From positions 87,865,285 to 87,929,284 of the forward strand of contig OV884056.1 of assembly GCA_930367215.1 (NCBI GenBank): DNA of 64,000 nucleotides, in the 5' to 3' direction. Shown piece by piece: positions 54,624-64,000 of this stretch; the stretch's first letter is position 1, and each line of letters opens with the position of its first letter. This DNA is from Pollenia angustigena (lineage: Eukaryota > Arthropoda > Insecta > Diptera > Polleniidae). The notes beneath the pieces were generated by a model. It ran no database searches, was not told where the DNA came from, and worked only from the letters and a program-made list of their open reading frames with translations. A program made the position numbers and the translations under genes.

Positions 54624-56352
54624 GTAGTTTTCTTTAATAATTGTTTGCTTTTGCAAAACGGTTGGCTAGACCAAACATTATTTAATGGTTTTAAATTACA
54701 TTATACAATTATCATCTTTGAAATAAAGTTTAGTAAATAAATAGAAATTGGAAAAATAATGCTAATATTTTTTAAGTCATATCTATGTATTTTATTGGTT
54801 CCTTATTATCGTGAATTGTTTTGTTTTTATTCAAATTAACTTTTTATTCAGCCTTATTCCGGTTGTCGTTGTCGTAATCGCTCAAGTCGTTTTTTGTAAG
54901 AGATTAAAGAAACACACAGCCAGTGTTCTAAAACCGGTCATTTTTAAAATGCTTAACCGAAAACCGGGTTTTTTAAAATAGCAGCTATTCGGAATATTCG
55001 AAAACCGGCTTTTGAAAAAATTCTAATAATCGATCTGCTAACTAGATATGATAACGATTTGATTTATTTTAGGATAACACTTAAAATAAAAGAGGCAAAA
55101 CAAGTTTCTAGTGTAAATAAGTGCCCACCCATTATTAGACTAGTCGGTAGCAACTTGGTATCTTCTATACCTAGATATAGGTATAGTAGTTTTTACTAGA
55201 ATTAAGTCGGCTTACTATTTTGCAGAGAATTTTTTGACTTATTGGTACTTATCATTTTAAATTGGCCGATTTTTGCTTTTATTAAATTAAAGCAGCTGTT
55301 TAAAATAGGAATTTTACCTAGTTCTTTTCTTCTTTTTTACCTACATACATATTTCTTAAGGCAAAGGTGTTGAGAATTATCTTCACACCGGCCTTCTCTA
55401 CCTACCTATCCTTTACTACGACAATCAGTTCTACGCACCGACAAATCACTGATGGGATTTGTGGTACAATTGTACCAAATTTGGTACAATCGAAACTTCA
55501 TTCCGACGAAGTTGTATCCTTTTTTTGGAGTGGATTAACTCACTCCGCGAGTTAGAACTACCAAAAATTTTATTATTGTTAATTACCCAATCAGCATTTT
55601 TTTTTTCGTTTTAGTCGAAAATGACTAATCATTCGAGAGAAAATGGTACCCCACTCGAGATTCTTCTGAAAGAGTCTTTTACGACTCTTGCTTCCGATGA
55701 GCCACCCGCGACTCATATGAAAGACTGTTTTATGACTCTCATTTGTGTTCAATTACAACCCATTTATGACAGTTTGTGCTACAACTTTGACATTACTTTT
55801 TTAGTAACAATTTTTTGTAAAAGCACACATTAAATTAAGTTAAATTTTTTATCAGTTTTATTCCTTAGAGCAAGAGCTGACGAAATTTACGAAGCTCACT
55901 TGCTTCGAAATCTGTAAATAAAAATGGCCCCGTTATAAACAATACCAAAAGATAATGCTTAAAACAGTAACATTTCGATCAACTGCATGATCAGTTTATG
56001 ATTGCGCACGTTCTGTACATTTTGTTTTTGTTTTCTAAGGAAGTCATTTTCTAAGCATTTGTGGGAATCATTTTCGAGTCGTGCTTTAAGCGCAGAACAG
56101 ATTAACCAGTTTTTGATAATCTTAGGTAGTCTAAAAAGACTCAGTTTGGTGATTCGATCTTCCACAAGCTGACTAGGTAATGTTCGGATATTATACTAGC
56201 TTATAAAGTACATACATACATATGTATATAAGTATATGTACTCGTATCCCTGTAGAAGCCACTTTTGTCGATTGTTTTGATGACACTATCAACCAAGTGT
56301 ACATTTTTGTCTGCCTGTGAGAAAAAGAGAAATATACAAACTTTTGCTTCTT
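54624..56352. other. lap intron, no exon recognised
   Basis: It contains ACCGG-rich words (54930-55015: AAAACCGG, CCGAAAACCGGG) resembling a decayed element and a GGTACAA repeat patch (55460-55495). A less AT-rich stretch (55360-55760) shows no readable domain. Confidence 0.4.
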
Positions 56353-57055
56353 CTTAATTTTTATACCCACACCACAATAGCGGCGAGGGTATGCGATTGT
56401 GCTGATGTGTAAAACACTACAAAATAATACTTTCTGAGTCGATTTAACGATGTCCCTCCGTCTGACTGGCTGGCTGGTTGTCTGTCCATGTAACCTAATG
56501 CGTAAAGTACAGGTCGCAATTTTACGTTAATTCGATGAAATTTTGAACATAGGCTTCAATTCACAAGGACAAAGCCTATTAAAGATGGTGAAAATCAGTT
56601 TATAATTTAACAGGTCCCCATACAAACTTATTTCCGGAATAGTGTTAGTGCCTATTACGTTGGTATTTAGATTAAATTTGGACCAGACTTATTGCAATCT
56701 AAATCATCTTTTCTTTTTGTATTGGAATCGGTCCATATTTGACGACAACCTTATAAATGTTGGTATTGATATAGAAATTGGCGACAATAACTTTTACGAT
56801 AGCCACTTTGTCAATACAAAATATGGCGCTGGAGGGTCCAAAATTAACCATAAATAAACTTTAAGACAAACAATCTCATACAGATGAAGATATCCTAATA
56901 AGAGTCGACAAAAAACTTTTACATAAATCTTAACCCTATAACATAATTTTGTTTTGAAGGGTCCATGATTTCCCATGGGAAATTTGTCTGTAAATACTTT
57001 GGTGTAGAGTATCGAATGCTCGGGCTTGACGCTCTATTTCTTACTTGTTTTTGTT
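56353..57055 (-). mobile_element. GTAAGA...GGGTATAAA family element, inverse copy
   Basis: In inverse orientation it runs AAGTAAGAAATAGAGCGTCA, AGCCCGAGCATTCGATACTC, ... to CATCAGCACAATCGCATACC, CTCGCCGCTATTGTGGTGTG and GGTATAAAA. Both edges match the 47941-48879 element. Non-coding. Confidence 0.65.
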
Positions 57056-57448
57056 TTATTAAATAAAAGAGTGTTACGAATTCTTACTATGCATGTGTTT
57101 TTATTTTATAGCGAAATTTTGGTACAATTTATGTCAATTTGGTACAATTTTGCCATTGAGACGATACAATTTAAGAATTGTCAGATCCCAACAGTGCGAC
57201 AAGTCGGAGTTCAACGAGCATCTTCCAAGGATTGTCAACTCGGCAACACCTACTGCAGCTATTCTTCAGGCCTCGCTAATACAACAACAACCTACCTACC
57301 TTCTTAATATTTATGACATTCGTCTTAAATTTTCCTCTTAGGACAAATTAAAACTTCCGTTACCAAACAGTGATAAAGCTATAGTTGTCTACACTACGCG
57401 TTCAAAGCTTTTTCGTATTTTGCATGTCTGTCAAAATAGTCAAATCAA
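57056..57448. other. lap intron segment, less AT-rich
   Basis: 57170-57300 is richer in C and G, with overlapping open frames (57026-57307, 57093-57341). It has GGTACAAT words in common with 55460-55495, hinting at a disrupted element. No domain was recognised. Confidence 0.3.
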
Positions 57449-57617
57449 TAAGGGTATTCACGTCACAAGTTGCACCCTTGCAAAAAAGCAAAAGTGCAAA
57501 AACATAACAACAACCACAAAGACAATTATTTACGCACAACTAATTGTCTTTGTGGTTGTTATATTTTTGCACTTTTGCTTGTTCGCAAGGGTGCAACTTG
57601 TGACGTGAATACCCTTA
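57449..57617. mobile_element. 169-bp near-perfect hairpin MITE
   Basis: The left arm TAAGGGTATTCACGTCACAA, GTTGCACCCTTGCAAA, CACAAAGACAATTA is mirrored almost base for base by the right arm, with a loop of only about 12 bp near 57533. Open frames on both strands here are palindrome artefacts. Confidence 0.85.
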
Positions 57618-57882
57618 ATGTTTATAATTATTATGCGATTTTCATGCAAATGCATGTTTTTTGTCGTTAGTCTAAGAACGATTAAATTTACGTTAAAAAG
57701 GCATCGTTTTGTTTTTGCATATTGCTGCATATTTTGGTATGAATTAATATTTTTGCATATTTGGGTTTTAAATGCATATTTTTGCATATTTTTACATTTT
57801 TGAGTGATTTTTTTTTTTCATTTTCATATTATAAACAAGTTCTTTAAAAAAATCTTTAAATACACAAAAAAACCTTCCAAAA

Positions 57883-58046
57883 AAATTTCAAAATAAATAA
57901 ATTATTTTGGAGCTTTACTTTAAATACAAGATTTCGACATCCTTCTTTTTTAAAACGAAGCATCAAATTTCAAAATAAATAAATTATTTTGGAGCTTTAC
58001 TTTAAATACAAGATTTCGACATCCTTCTTTTTTAAAACGAAGCATC
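57883..58046 (+). repeat. 82-bp tandem duplication, essentially exact
   Basis: Units 57883-57964 and 57965-58046 each run AAATTTCAAAATAAATAAAT ... CGACATCCTTCTTTTTTAAA then ACGAAGCATC, with no difference seen. Confidence 0.9.
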
Positions 58047-59798
58047 ACATGGCTATAAAGTTTTCGGTCACATTCGGTCATTTCTTTCTATAATTTTCTC
58101 AACACCAAAATGAAAAATGTGACTACTCGCTCATTAATTTCTTGTAGGGATTGTTTTCAAAACTAATGATGTGTTGACAAATTTCTGTTTAATAGCTATT
58201 TATTTTCGTTACACACGTTGTTGTTATACAAATTTTTTATTATTTGGCACTTGAAAACTGTGTTAAATTTGTTTAACATTAAAAGTAATTTCTTAAGAAT
58301 TTATTTAATTTCCTGGAAAATATTTTTGAAGTTACTTAAGAAATTGCCTTATTGAAAAATGTCGTTACATAAAATACATCAGGTGTATGTTACATTTCTG
58401 TTTGTGCTAGACTATTTGCCTTAATATATTTTATATATGTATTTCCAAGTATGCAATTGAAAAAAGTCCTTTTTAAGGATTTTGAAACTTTCAAAGACAA
58501 ATATGAATACATATATATAGAAGTAATACATAAGTAATGCCACATTTTGACAAACTGGCCATCAGTCATTTATTATCTTGGCATGTCAAAGACCTCTTGC
58601 GTTTTTGTACGTTTAAGTTCGCTCTTATTAGTTTTTTTTGTTAGTTTATTGGACAAATTGTAGTCATATCGTTCAATGTTTATGTCTTTTTATTATTATT
58701 TTTTCCATCTTTGCTCCCTAATCGCTTTCATAAAGAAAATCTTCAAGAAGAGGGGGTTTTATGTAAAGTGTAAATGAACTTAAAAAAATACTTATCGTTT
58801 ATGCTGCTATTATTATTGTCGCCAACGTCAGCGCTCTCGTCGTCGATGTTGTTGATGTGTTTGTAATAATTTAATTATCGTTGAATTCTTTGTTAAAACA
58901 ACAAAGCAACAAAATTTCACTTTCTTTAAACCAGCTGATGTTGTTGTCATAAATACATACATCTTTTCATACATATATGTATGTAGAAATATATATTTTT
59001 TTAATATGCAATATACAATTATGGATTACATAGTTATGCATACATGTATGTAGACTGGGGCAGAGTATATAAACAATTCAATACGACTTCAAACGGTATT
59101 TAGTAATAATCAACAAAATTAATTCATTGCAAACAATTCACTCTCAGACTAAATTATACAAATGGAGTCACCAACACATGTGTGAAGATCATCCATTTCA
59201 CATGTGTGTTGATAATTAAAACGAGAGCTTAAAAGGAATTAATACGTCATAAATTTGAATTAAGTCCTAATGGGTAGAATATACTATAATAAAAACTGAA
59301 AAAGGTTGGGGAAAAAGATACAAAAGAGCCAAACAAGTGGAATATTTATACATATATGTATGTATGTATTGCCATCAGTGCAACAAAAATATCGACCCCT
59401 TTGCGCGAAATAATCGTATGTTACAAAAACCAAATTTTACAGGAGAGCCATTTTTCTACATTTCTCTGCTATCACTTGCAATATAAAAATAAAAATATAC
59501 ATTCAATTTTTGGAGCAACGAAGTGGAATTCGCCTACAATATTTTGTCAGGCGACGTCTCTTTGAATGTAGAACAAGATTGCATCAAAAACTCAATTTCA
59601 AAAAAATTGGCATATACGATAATTTCGCGCAAATGGGTCGATATCTAGGCGACAAGAAGAAAATAAAAATTTGCTTCAAATGGTGCTAACTCGGATTAAA
59701 ACTCGATATCGCTCATTTGCTGCAACAAGGTCAAAGGTCAAAAATCGCAAATTTTTACTTAATATCACTAATGCATAGTTTTTAATGAAGGTTGTAAT
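58047..59798. other. lap intron, no exon recognised
   Basis: AT-rich with ACATATATGTATGTA-type simple repeats (58960-59055, 59350-59370). No coding signature. Confidence 0.4.
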
Positions 59799-60331
59799 CA
59801 GTGTTCGAAAATAAACAGTACATTATTTAACGTTCGGCTCACACACCCAGGAACGATATCTATTTTTTTAGTGATTGTGTAGACATACACAACCCTTAAT
59901 ACCGTTCGTAACTATTTTCAAGAAAGAACCGAACATTATATAATGTTCGGTTCTTCGTTAAAACACAGAACAATTGTAGTAATACTGTAGACAAACATTA
60001 TATTTTAATGTTCTATAATGTTTTTTCGTGTGTGTATTTTGTTTTTGTAAAAATGTTTTTTTTACCAGCCAAAAGGGACGAACATTAACGAGCCGAACTG
60101 AACACATTGAAGTTTGTGGATTTTCAAAAAAAACCGAACGGAATTAAATGTTCACATCTTTTGTTGAGTTTGATAAAAACAGTAAGATTTTTGTGTTCGA
60201 AAGATGACTAACAGGGAAACGTTATTTTTTTTAATGATTTTCTACACAAACACTATTAGTGTTTGTGTTTTCCACAAATCTACCGAACCGAACATTAAAA
60301 AACGATATTTAGTGTTTATTTTCGAACACTG
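59799..60331 (+). mobile_element. hAT-like MITE, copy 2 (8-bp duplication GTTGTAAT)
   Basis: It has the same ends (CAGTGTTCGAAAATAAAC) and body as 36278-36754, flanked by GTTGTAAT at 59791-59798 and 60332-60339. It is 56 bp longer; the extra segments are near 59925-59955 and 60138-60170. Confidence 0.85.
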
Positions 60332-60762
60332 GTTGTAATTATTTCATATAAAGATATTGTGAACTTAACTCTTGAGAGAAGAAAAAAATTTTCTTATTCC
60401 ATTTTGATGTGTGTAAATTTTAGACTTTAAATTATTTTTCTGTAAAACGAATGTTTTTGAGTTGTGACGATGTTGCCGCAAATTAGCGATATGTTCTCAT
60501 TTTAAAATATTATATTTAAAACTTAGGTTGAAACTTTTTTACAAAATATTTGTTATTAAAATTTTTTATTGCAATAAAATTAAAATAAAACAGTTGCAAA
60601 TTTCTAAAATTGTGCTATCACCATTTCCAATCGTTTCCACCGTTAAAGTTGTCTAAAGGAGGACAGCTAGATTTTAGAGGCATTGCAGAATTTCTAACTG
60701 ATCAGTTCTACGAGGTCATAAAAAGAACTATTACCATTTCTTCGCCCATCATGTTTGAATAT

Positions 60763-61324
60763 CACTGGGCAACAAAAAAAAAAAAAAAAAAAAAAACAGC
60801 TTCAATACTTGCAACGCGAAATGAAACTAGACTATTGGCCAAAGGGTTTTAAAAAGTTTGCCCGGGTTCCCGAAATGTCGGCCCCTAAAGTTTTTGAATT
60901 TTTTGAAAAGGCGTTTTGTACAAGTCAAAAAATATACTAAATGTACTTCTGAGCTAAAAGAATATTTCAGATGTCTTCAGTAGAATTGTATGGGTAATTT
61001 TTGTTCTTTTTTTAACTTTTACAAAAGTATACTAAATATACTTAAAATGTTTCAAATATCACTAGGGGTCTTCTAAGACCAGAAAATCGTGCAATGTATG
61101 TAAAACGGAAAATTTCAAAATTTCAAGGCCCGGAACTTCGACATATTTTTGACTTATACCAAACGCCTTTTCAAAAAATTCAAAAACTTTAAGGGTCGAC
61201 ATTTCGAGAACCCGAGCTTACTTTTCGAAATCCTTTGGCAGATTTGTTCTACCAATAGTCTAGTTTCATTTCGAGTTACAAGTATTGAGGCTGGCGGCGA
61301 CGACCCGAATTTTGTTACACTGTG
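60763..61324. mobile_element. Inverted-repeat element, ~180-bp arms
   Basis: The ends CACTGGGCAACAAAA and, inverted, CACAGTGTAACAAAA are followed by paired arms: GAAATGAAACTAGACTATTG/CAATAGTCTAGTTTCATTTC, TTTTTGAATTTTTTGAAAAG and GGCGTTT. An A-run (60774-60797) has grown in the left arm. No matching target duplication was seen. Confidence 0.7.
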
Positions 61325-61869
61325 AAGTCAGAATTAATATTTAACTTAGGCCGGTTATAACCACGGTTAAAAGCTCATCTTTGCAGGGTTATGCTATGTT
61401 ATGATAATGAATCACTAGGGTGTAGTTTTGCCAATTTGGTATTTCAACCATTTTCATCTTGGGACTCCTTTAAAAATAAATAAATGAAAAATGTTTGACA
61501 AAAAATTTTAAAATACAGCAATGATTAGGATGTAATGCAGACAGTTTTCTAAATTCATACACCCAACCGACTTATTTAATGCTAAAAAATAATTCTGCAA
61601 AAGATTTGCGTTTTTGGTTAAACACAATTTTACATCTGCAAATTTTTTGATTAAAAAACTTTAATTTGTATTGGGAAATAATCTATTACATATTTACATT
61701 TTTGTTTGTAAAAAACTAGTTTTATTACTTTTTCATTAAATATTTTTAGTTTTTTTGTAATAAAAAGGCTTTTTTAGCTCGATAGAACTTGAAATTGTAA
61801 AAAATTACCCAAACAAATTTCGACCTTAAATTTTGGTCCACTTTTTCGAGCATTGCCGGCCGTATATAA
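61325..61869. other. lap intron, no exon recognised
   Basis: AT-rich; nothing identifiable. Confidence 0.4.
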
Positions 61870-62240
61870 CAAATAATTTTTGCTGGTTTATCATCATAAA
61901 CTAGTGATTTCACCAAGCTGCACAGGTTATAATCGAGAGTTACCGAAAAGCAAGACCTTGTTGATCATTTCTCCAAATCAAGTTATCGCCAAAAGTTTAT
62001 TTCAATAAGTCGATGGTTGCAGTCGCCGCATGGCACGTAGCGCCGACCCGTTAAAACCACATTTTCTTAAAAATTATTTTTGATTATGGTCCCTAATGAT
62101 AGCAACGCGAGCTTCCGCTTCATTTTGGAAGAAATAAAGTCCGGTGATGCACCACAATTTTGCGATAAGACATCGATGAATGATTTTCAGAGTTCAAGCG
62201 CAAATCTATTCATAATGATACGAATCGTAAAAGTCAAAAA
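61870..62240 (-). pseudogene. Mariner transposase fragment, heavily decayed
   Basis: The minus strand reads LWCITGLYFFQNEAEARVAI, then in other frames GATCHAATATIDLLK, a stop, TFGDNLI and SLVYDDKP. These fit, in order, the GIIGPYFF.N, DGATCHTA.ATIDLL, FGDxLIS and SLVYxDKP blocks of mariner transposases. Several frameshifts, stops and a deletion. No inverted repeats were found. Confidence 0.65.
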
Positions 62241-63297
62241 GTTATCTCAGTTTGACAGCTTTTCATAAGTTCTATCGAGCTTAAAAAACATTTTTAAATT
62301 TGTTTTTTTTTTTTCTTTAAATGAGGATTTTTTGGTCGTCCAAACCAAAAAAGTGTTCTTAAGTGTGCCGATATCAAACCCCTACCTGGAAATAGCAAAA
62401 TACGTTCCAAAATAAAACTTCTCCTTACACTCTTATGTCAAGATTTGATTCCTTTAAATTCTGAAAATAATTTTAGTCAATATTTGTTTTGCCAATTTTC
62501 TTTTGTTATTAAGTGCTTGTGTGCTTATTTTGATTGTTTGTCTCCATAAAATCTATGAGTATACGACCAAGTATTGTAGTTAAATTTAAAGTATTCAATC
62601 CCTACGATTTTCTACTATTCCATTATAATACCAACAATAACAACAACAACAATAATACATATTGTCACATTGTATAAATTGTCTTTTGTCTTCCTTGTGC
62701 TCTTTAAACTTATTGAAAATGCAAGAAGAAACAAAAAGTGTAACGTCATATTGTGTGAATCTTTTGCAGAAAACAGAGGCGTTGCATGTCTTTAGAATGC
62801 GGTTAAAATGTTTAACTATGTAGAAAAAATATTGCAGTTTTCAGGCAAATAAACAATCTGTTTGTACATAAATAACTTCTGTCAACGCATGTGTTTTATG
62901 ATTGTGTTATTGATTTTATTCAATGGGGTTATTAAATAACTGGGCACAAGTTGTTCCAATACAATTTATAATTTAAATTGCTGTTTCATTTATATAAGAT
63001 ATAACGAAGATATAAGATGCAACCGCTGAAGAACGCCGATGATTCGTAATTGAAGGGACCGACTGCTCTTTACGAATTAGAGAAGTATTCGAAATAAAAA
63101 GATTTCGATTTAAAGATGCTAAAATTCAATAAAAACGTTTTATAGGGGTTTGAATTTAATGAGGTTCAATTATTAAAACAAATGATTTAAAAAGTTAACA
63201 ATTTATTTAACCAGTACTGAAATTCTGTAACTTTTTAACGACAAATATTTGTCGTTAAGTAGTAAAAATTCGTTAATGGAGATTCTTTCACATTTTA
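62241..63297. other. lap intron, no exon recognised
   Basis: AT-rich, with an (AAC)n-like tract at 62630-62660. No splice-flanked coding block. Confidence 0.4.
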
Positions 63298-63425
63298 AAG
63301 CAGTGTTTGAAGATAAACATTTATTATCGTTCTTTAGTGTTCGGTTCGGTAGATTTGTGGAAAACTCAAACGCTAATAATGTTTGTGTTACGTGTGTGAA
63401 GATAAAGCGTAATGTAAAGAAAATT
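63298..63425 (+). mobile_element. Decayed relative of the CAGTGTTCGAAAATAAAC MITE
   Basis: It begins AAAGCAGTGTTTGAAGATAAAC and includes GTGTTCGGTTCGGTAGATTTGTGGAAAA-like words found inverted in the two intact copies. No clear second end or duplication. Confidence 0.5.
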
Positions 63426-63574
63426 TACAGTTTTTATGGAAAATCAATAATTTTTATTTAATATTAAAAACTAATTAGATATTTTATTTGTCTTTTTATA
63501 TCAAAATTTGTGATTTTTGAAAAAATATGACTTAGAATGAAATTTTAATGAAAGTGCTCTGTAAGGGTTATGGC

Positions 63575-63759
63575 CACTGTGTCCAAATCCTTCGATCTCA
63601 GAGAATCATACCTTATGGAAAATGAAGAGTATGGACAAGGCTTTAAAATTTTTAGAAATACAATTTGGATATAGTGCTTATAGATTATTGTAGCCTTGTC
63701 CATTCTCTTCATTTTCCATTATGTTTGATTCCCTGAAGTCGAAGGATTTGGACACAGTG
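63575..63759. mobile_element. 185-bp hairpin MITE, CACTGTGTCCAAATCCTTCG ends
   Basis: The left CACTGTGTCCAAATCCTTCG is mirrored by CGAAGGATTTGGACACAGTG; ATGGAAAATGAAGAG and GGACAAGGCT are also mirrored inside. The flanking five bases (ATGGC, AGTTG) do not match each other. Confidence 0.8.
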
Positions 63760-64000
63760 AGTTGTATTTTTTTTTGATATTTTTGTTCACCGCAATATAG
63801 CAAAGTTCTAAACCATAATACAAAAATTACAAATCAACTGACTTGAGTTGTAAACCGGGGATGATAAATGAGAAAACCAATATCGTACTAACGAACTTTT
63901 AAAAGCGTACTTTTTCGACCCCAATAGTACTTAATCATTCTTTTTTTTATAAAAGAAAAAGACTTTTGGTTCGATTAGACTTGAAACCGTTATCACATAT
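63760..64000. other. Window end, lap intron
   Basis: Nothing identifiable. Confidence 0.4.

Noticed and set aside
57420..57803. Four overlapping frames of 61-85 aa on both strands
   Set aside because: They are produced by the 169-bp palindrome, which reads alike on both strands.
60763..61324. Transib-like ends (CACAGTG at the right edge)
   Set aside because: The left edge reads CACTGGG, no 5-bp duplication is present, and the flanking sequences do not match.
63575..63759. Second Transib-like element because its ends read CACTGTG
   Set aside because: The flanking five bases differ (ATGGC and AGTTG) and the unit is a simple full hairpin with no nonamer-like spacing.

Overview
The window is nuclear DNA from an animal, very probably a higher fly (Diptera, Cyclorrhapha). 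Three spliced genes read as insect orthologues: mRpS9, the mitochondrial arginyl-tRNA synthetase (ArgRS-m / RARS2) and the first coding exon of the AP180/CALM gene lap. The DNA is strongly AT-rich. The space between exons is packed with mariner, Helitron, hAT-like, non-LTR and foldback debris. Large TE-filled introns suggest a genome larger than that of Drosophila melanogaster, such as a calyptrate (blowfly- or housefly-like) fly. That last step is inference; no species can be named from the sequence alone.

Layout. 1-31.9 kb holds no recognisable host exon. It is a patchwork of degraded transposons: a Tc1-like fragment (5.7-6.06 kb), two RNase H ends of non-LTR elements on the minus strand (6.2-7.1 and 9.1-9.7 kb), a non-autonomous Helitron (7.18-8.06 kb), a nest of elements at 11.05-15.56 kb, many MITEs and a deleted mariner (28.7-29.15 kb). 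At 31.93-32.27 kb are the last two exons of mRpS9 (plus strand). They meet, tail to tail and 41 bp apart, the stop codon of ArgRS-m (minus strand). ArgRS-m is complete in four exons (32309-47404; 568 codons plus stop). Two of its introns are under 90 bp, while the third is 13.2 kb and full of mobile DNA. From 47.4 to 52.5 kb is intergenic DNA with MITEs. At 52512-52647 is the first coding exon of lap (plus strand); the rest of the window is its first coding intron, again filled with transposons.

How the genes relate. mRpS9 (mitochondrial small ribosomal subunit) and ArgRS-m (charging of mitochondrial tRNA-Arg) both serve mitochondrial translation and are convergent neighbours whose 3' UTRs probably overlap. 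lap encodes a clathrin-assembly protein of endocytosis and is functionally unrelated.

The most notable non-genic item is a 1077-bp element at 11337-12413. Its ends resemble V(D)J recombination signal sequences: heptamer CACAGTG/CACAGTA, a 22/23-bp spacer, then a shared nonamer-like GCAAAAATC. It is flanked by the 5-bp duplication CGTCG, as expected of the Transib (RAG1-related) superfamily. It sits inside a ~735-bp MITE that is present intact twice elsewhere in the window, so the empty site can be read directly. Other notable items are the nested palindromes at 12.87-15.17, 15.17-15.56, 40.0-40.8 and 42.1-44.2 kb, and three hAT-like MITEs with exact 8-bp target duplications.
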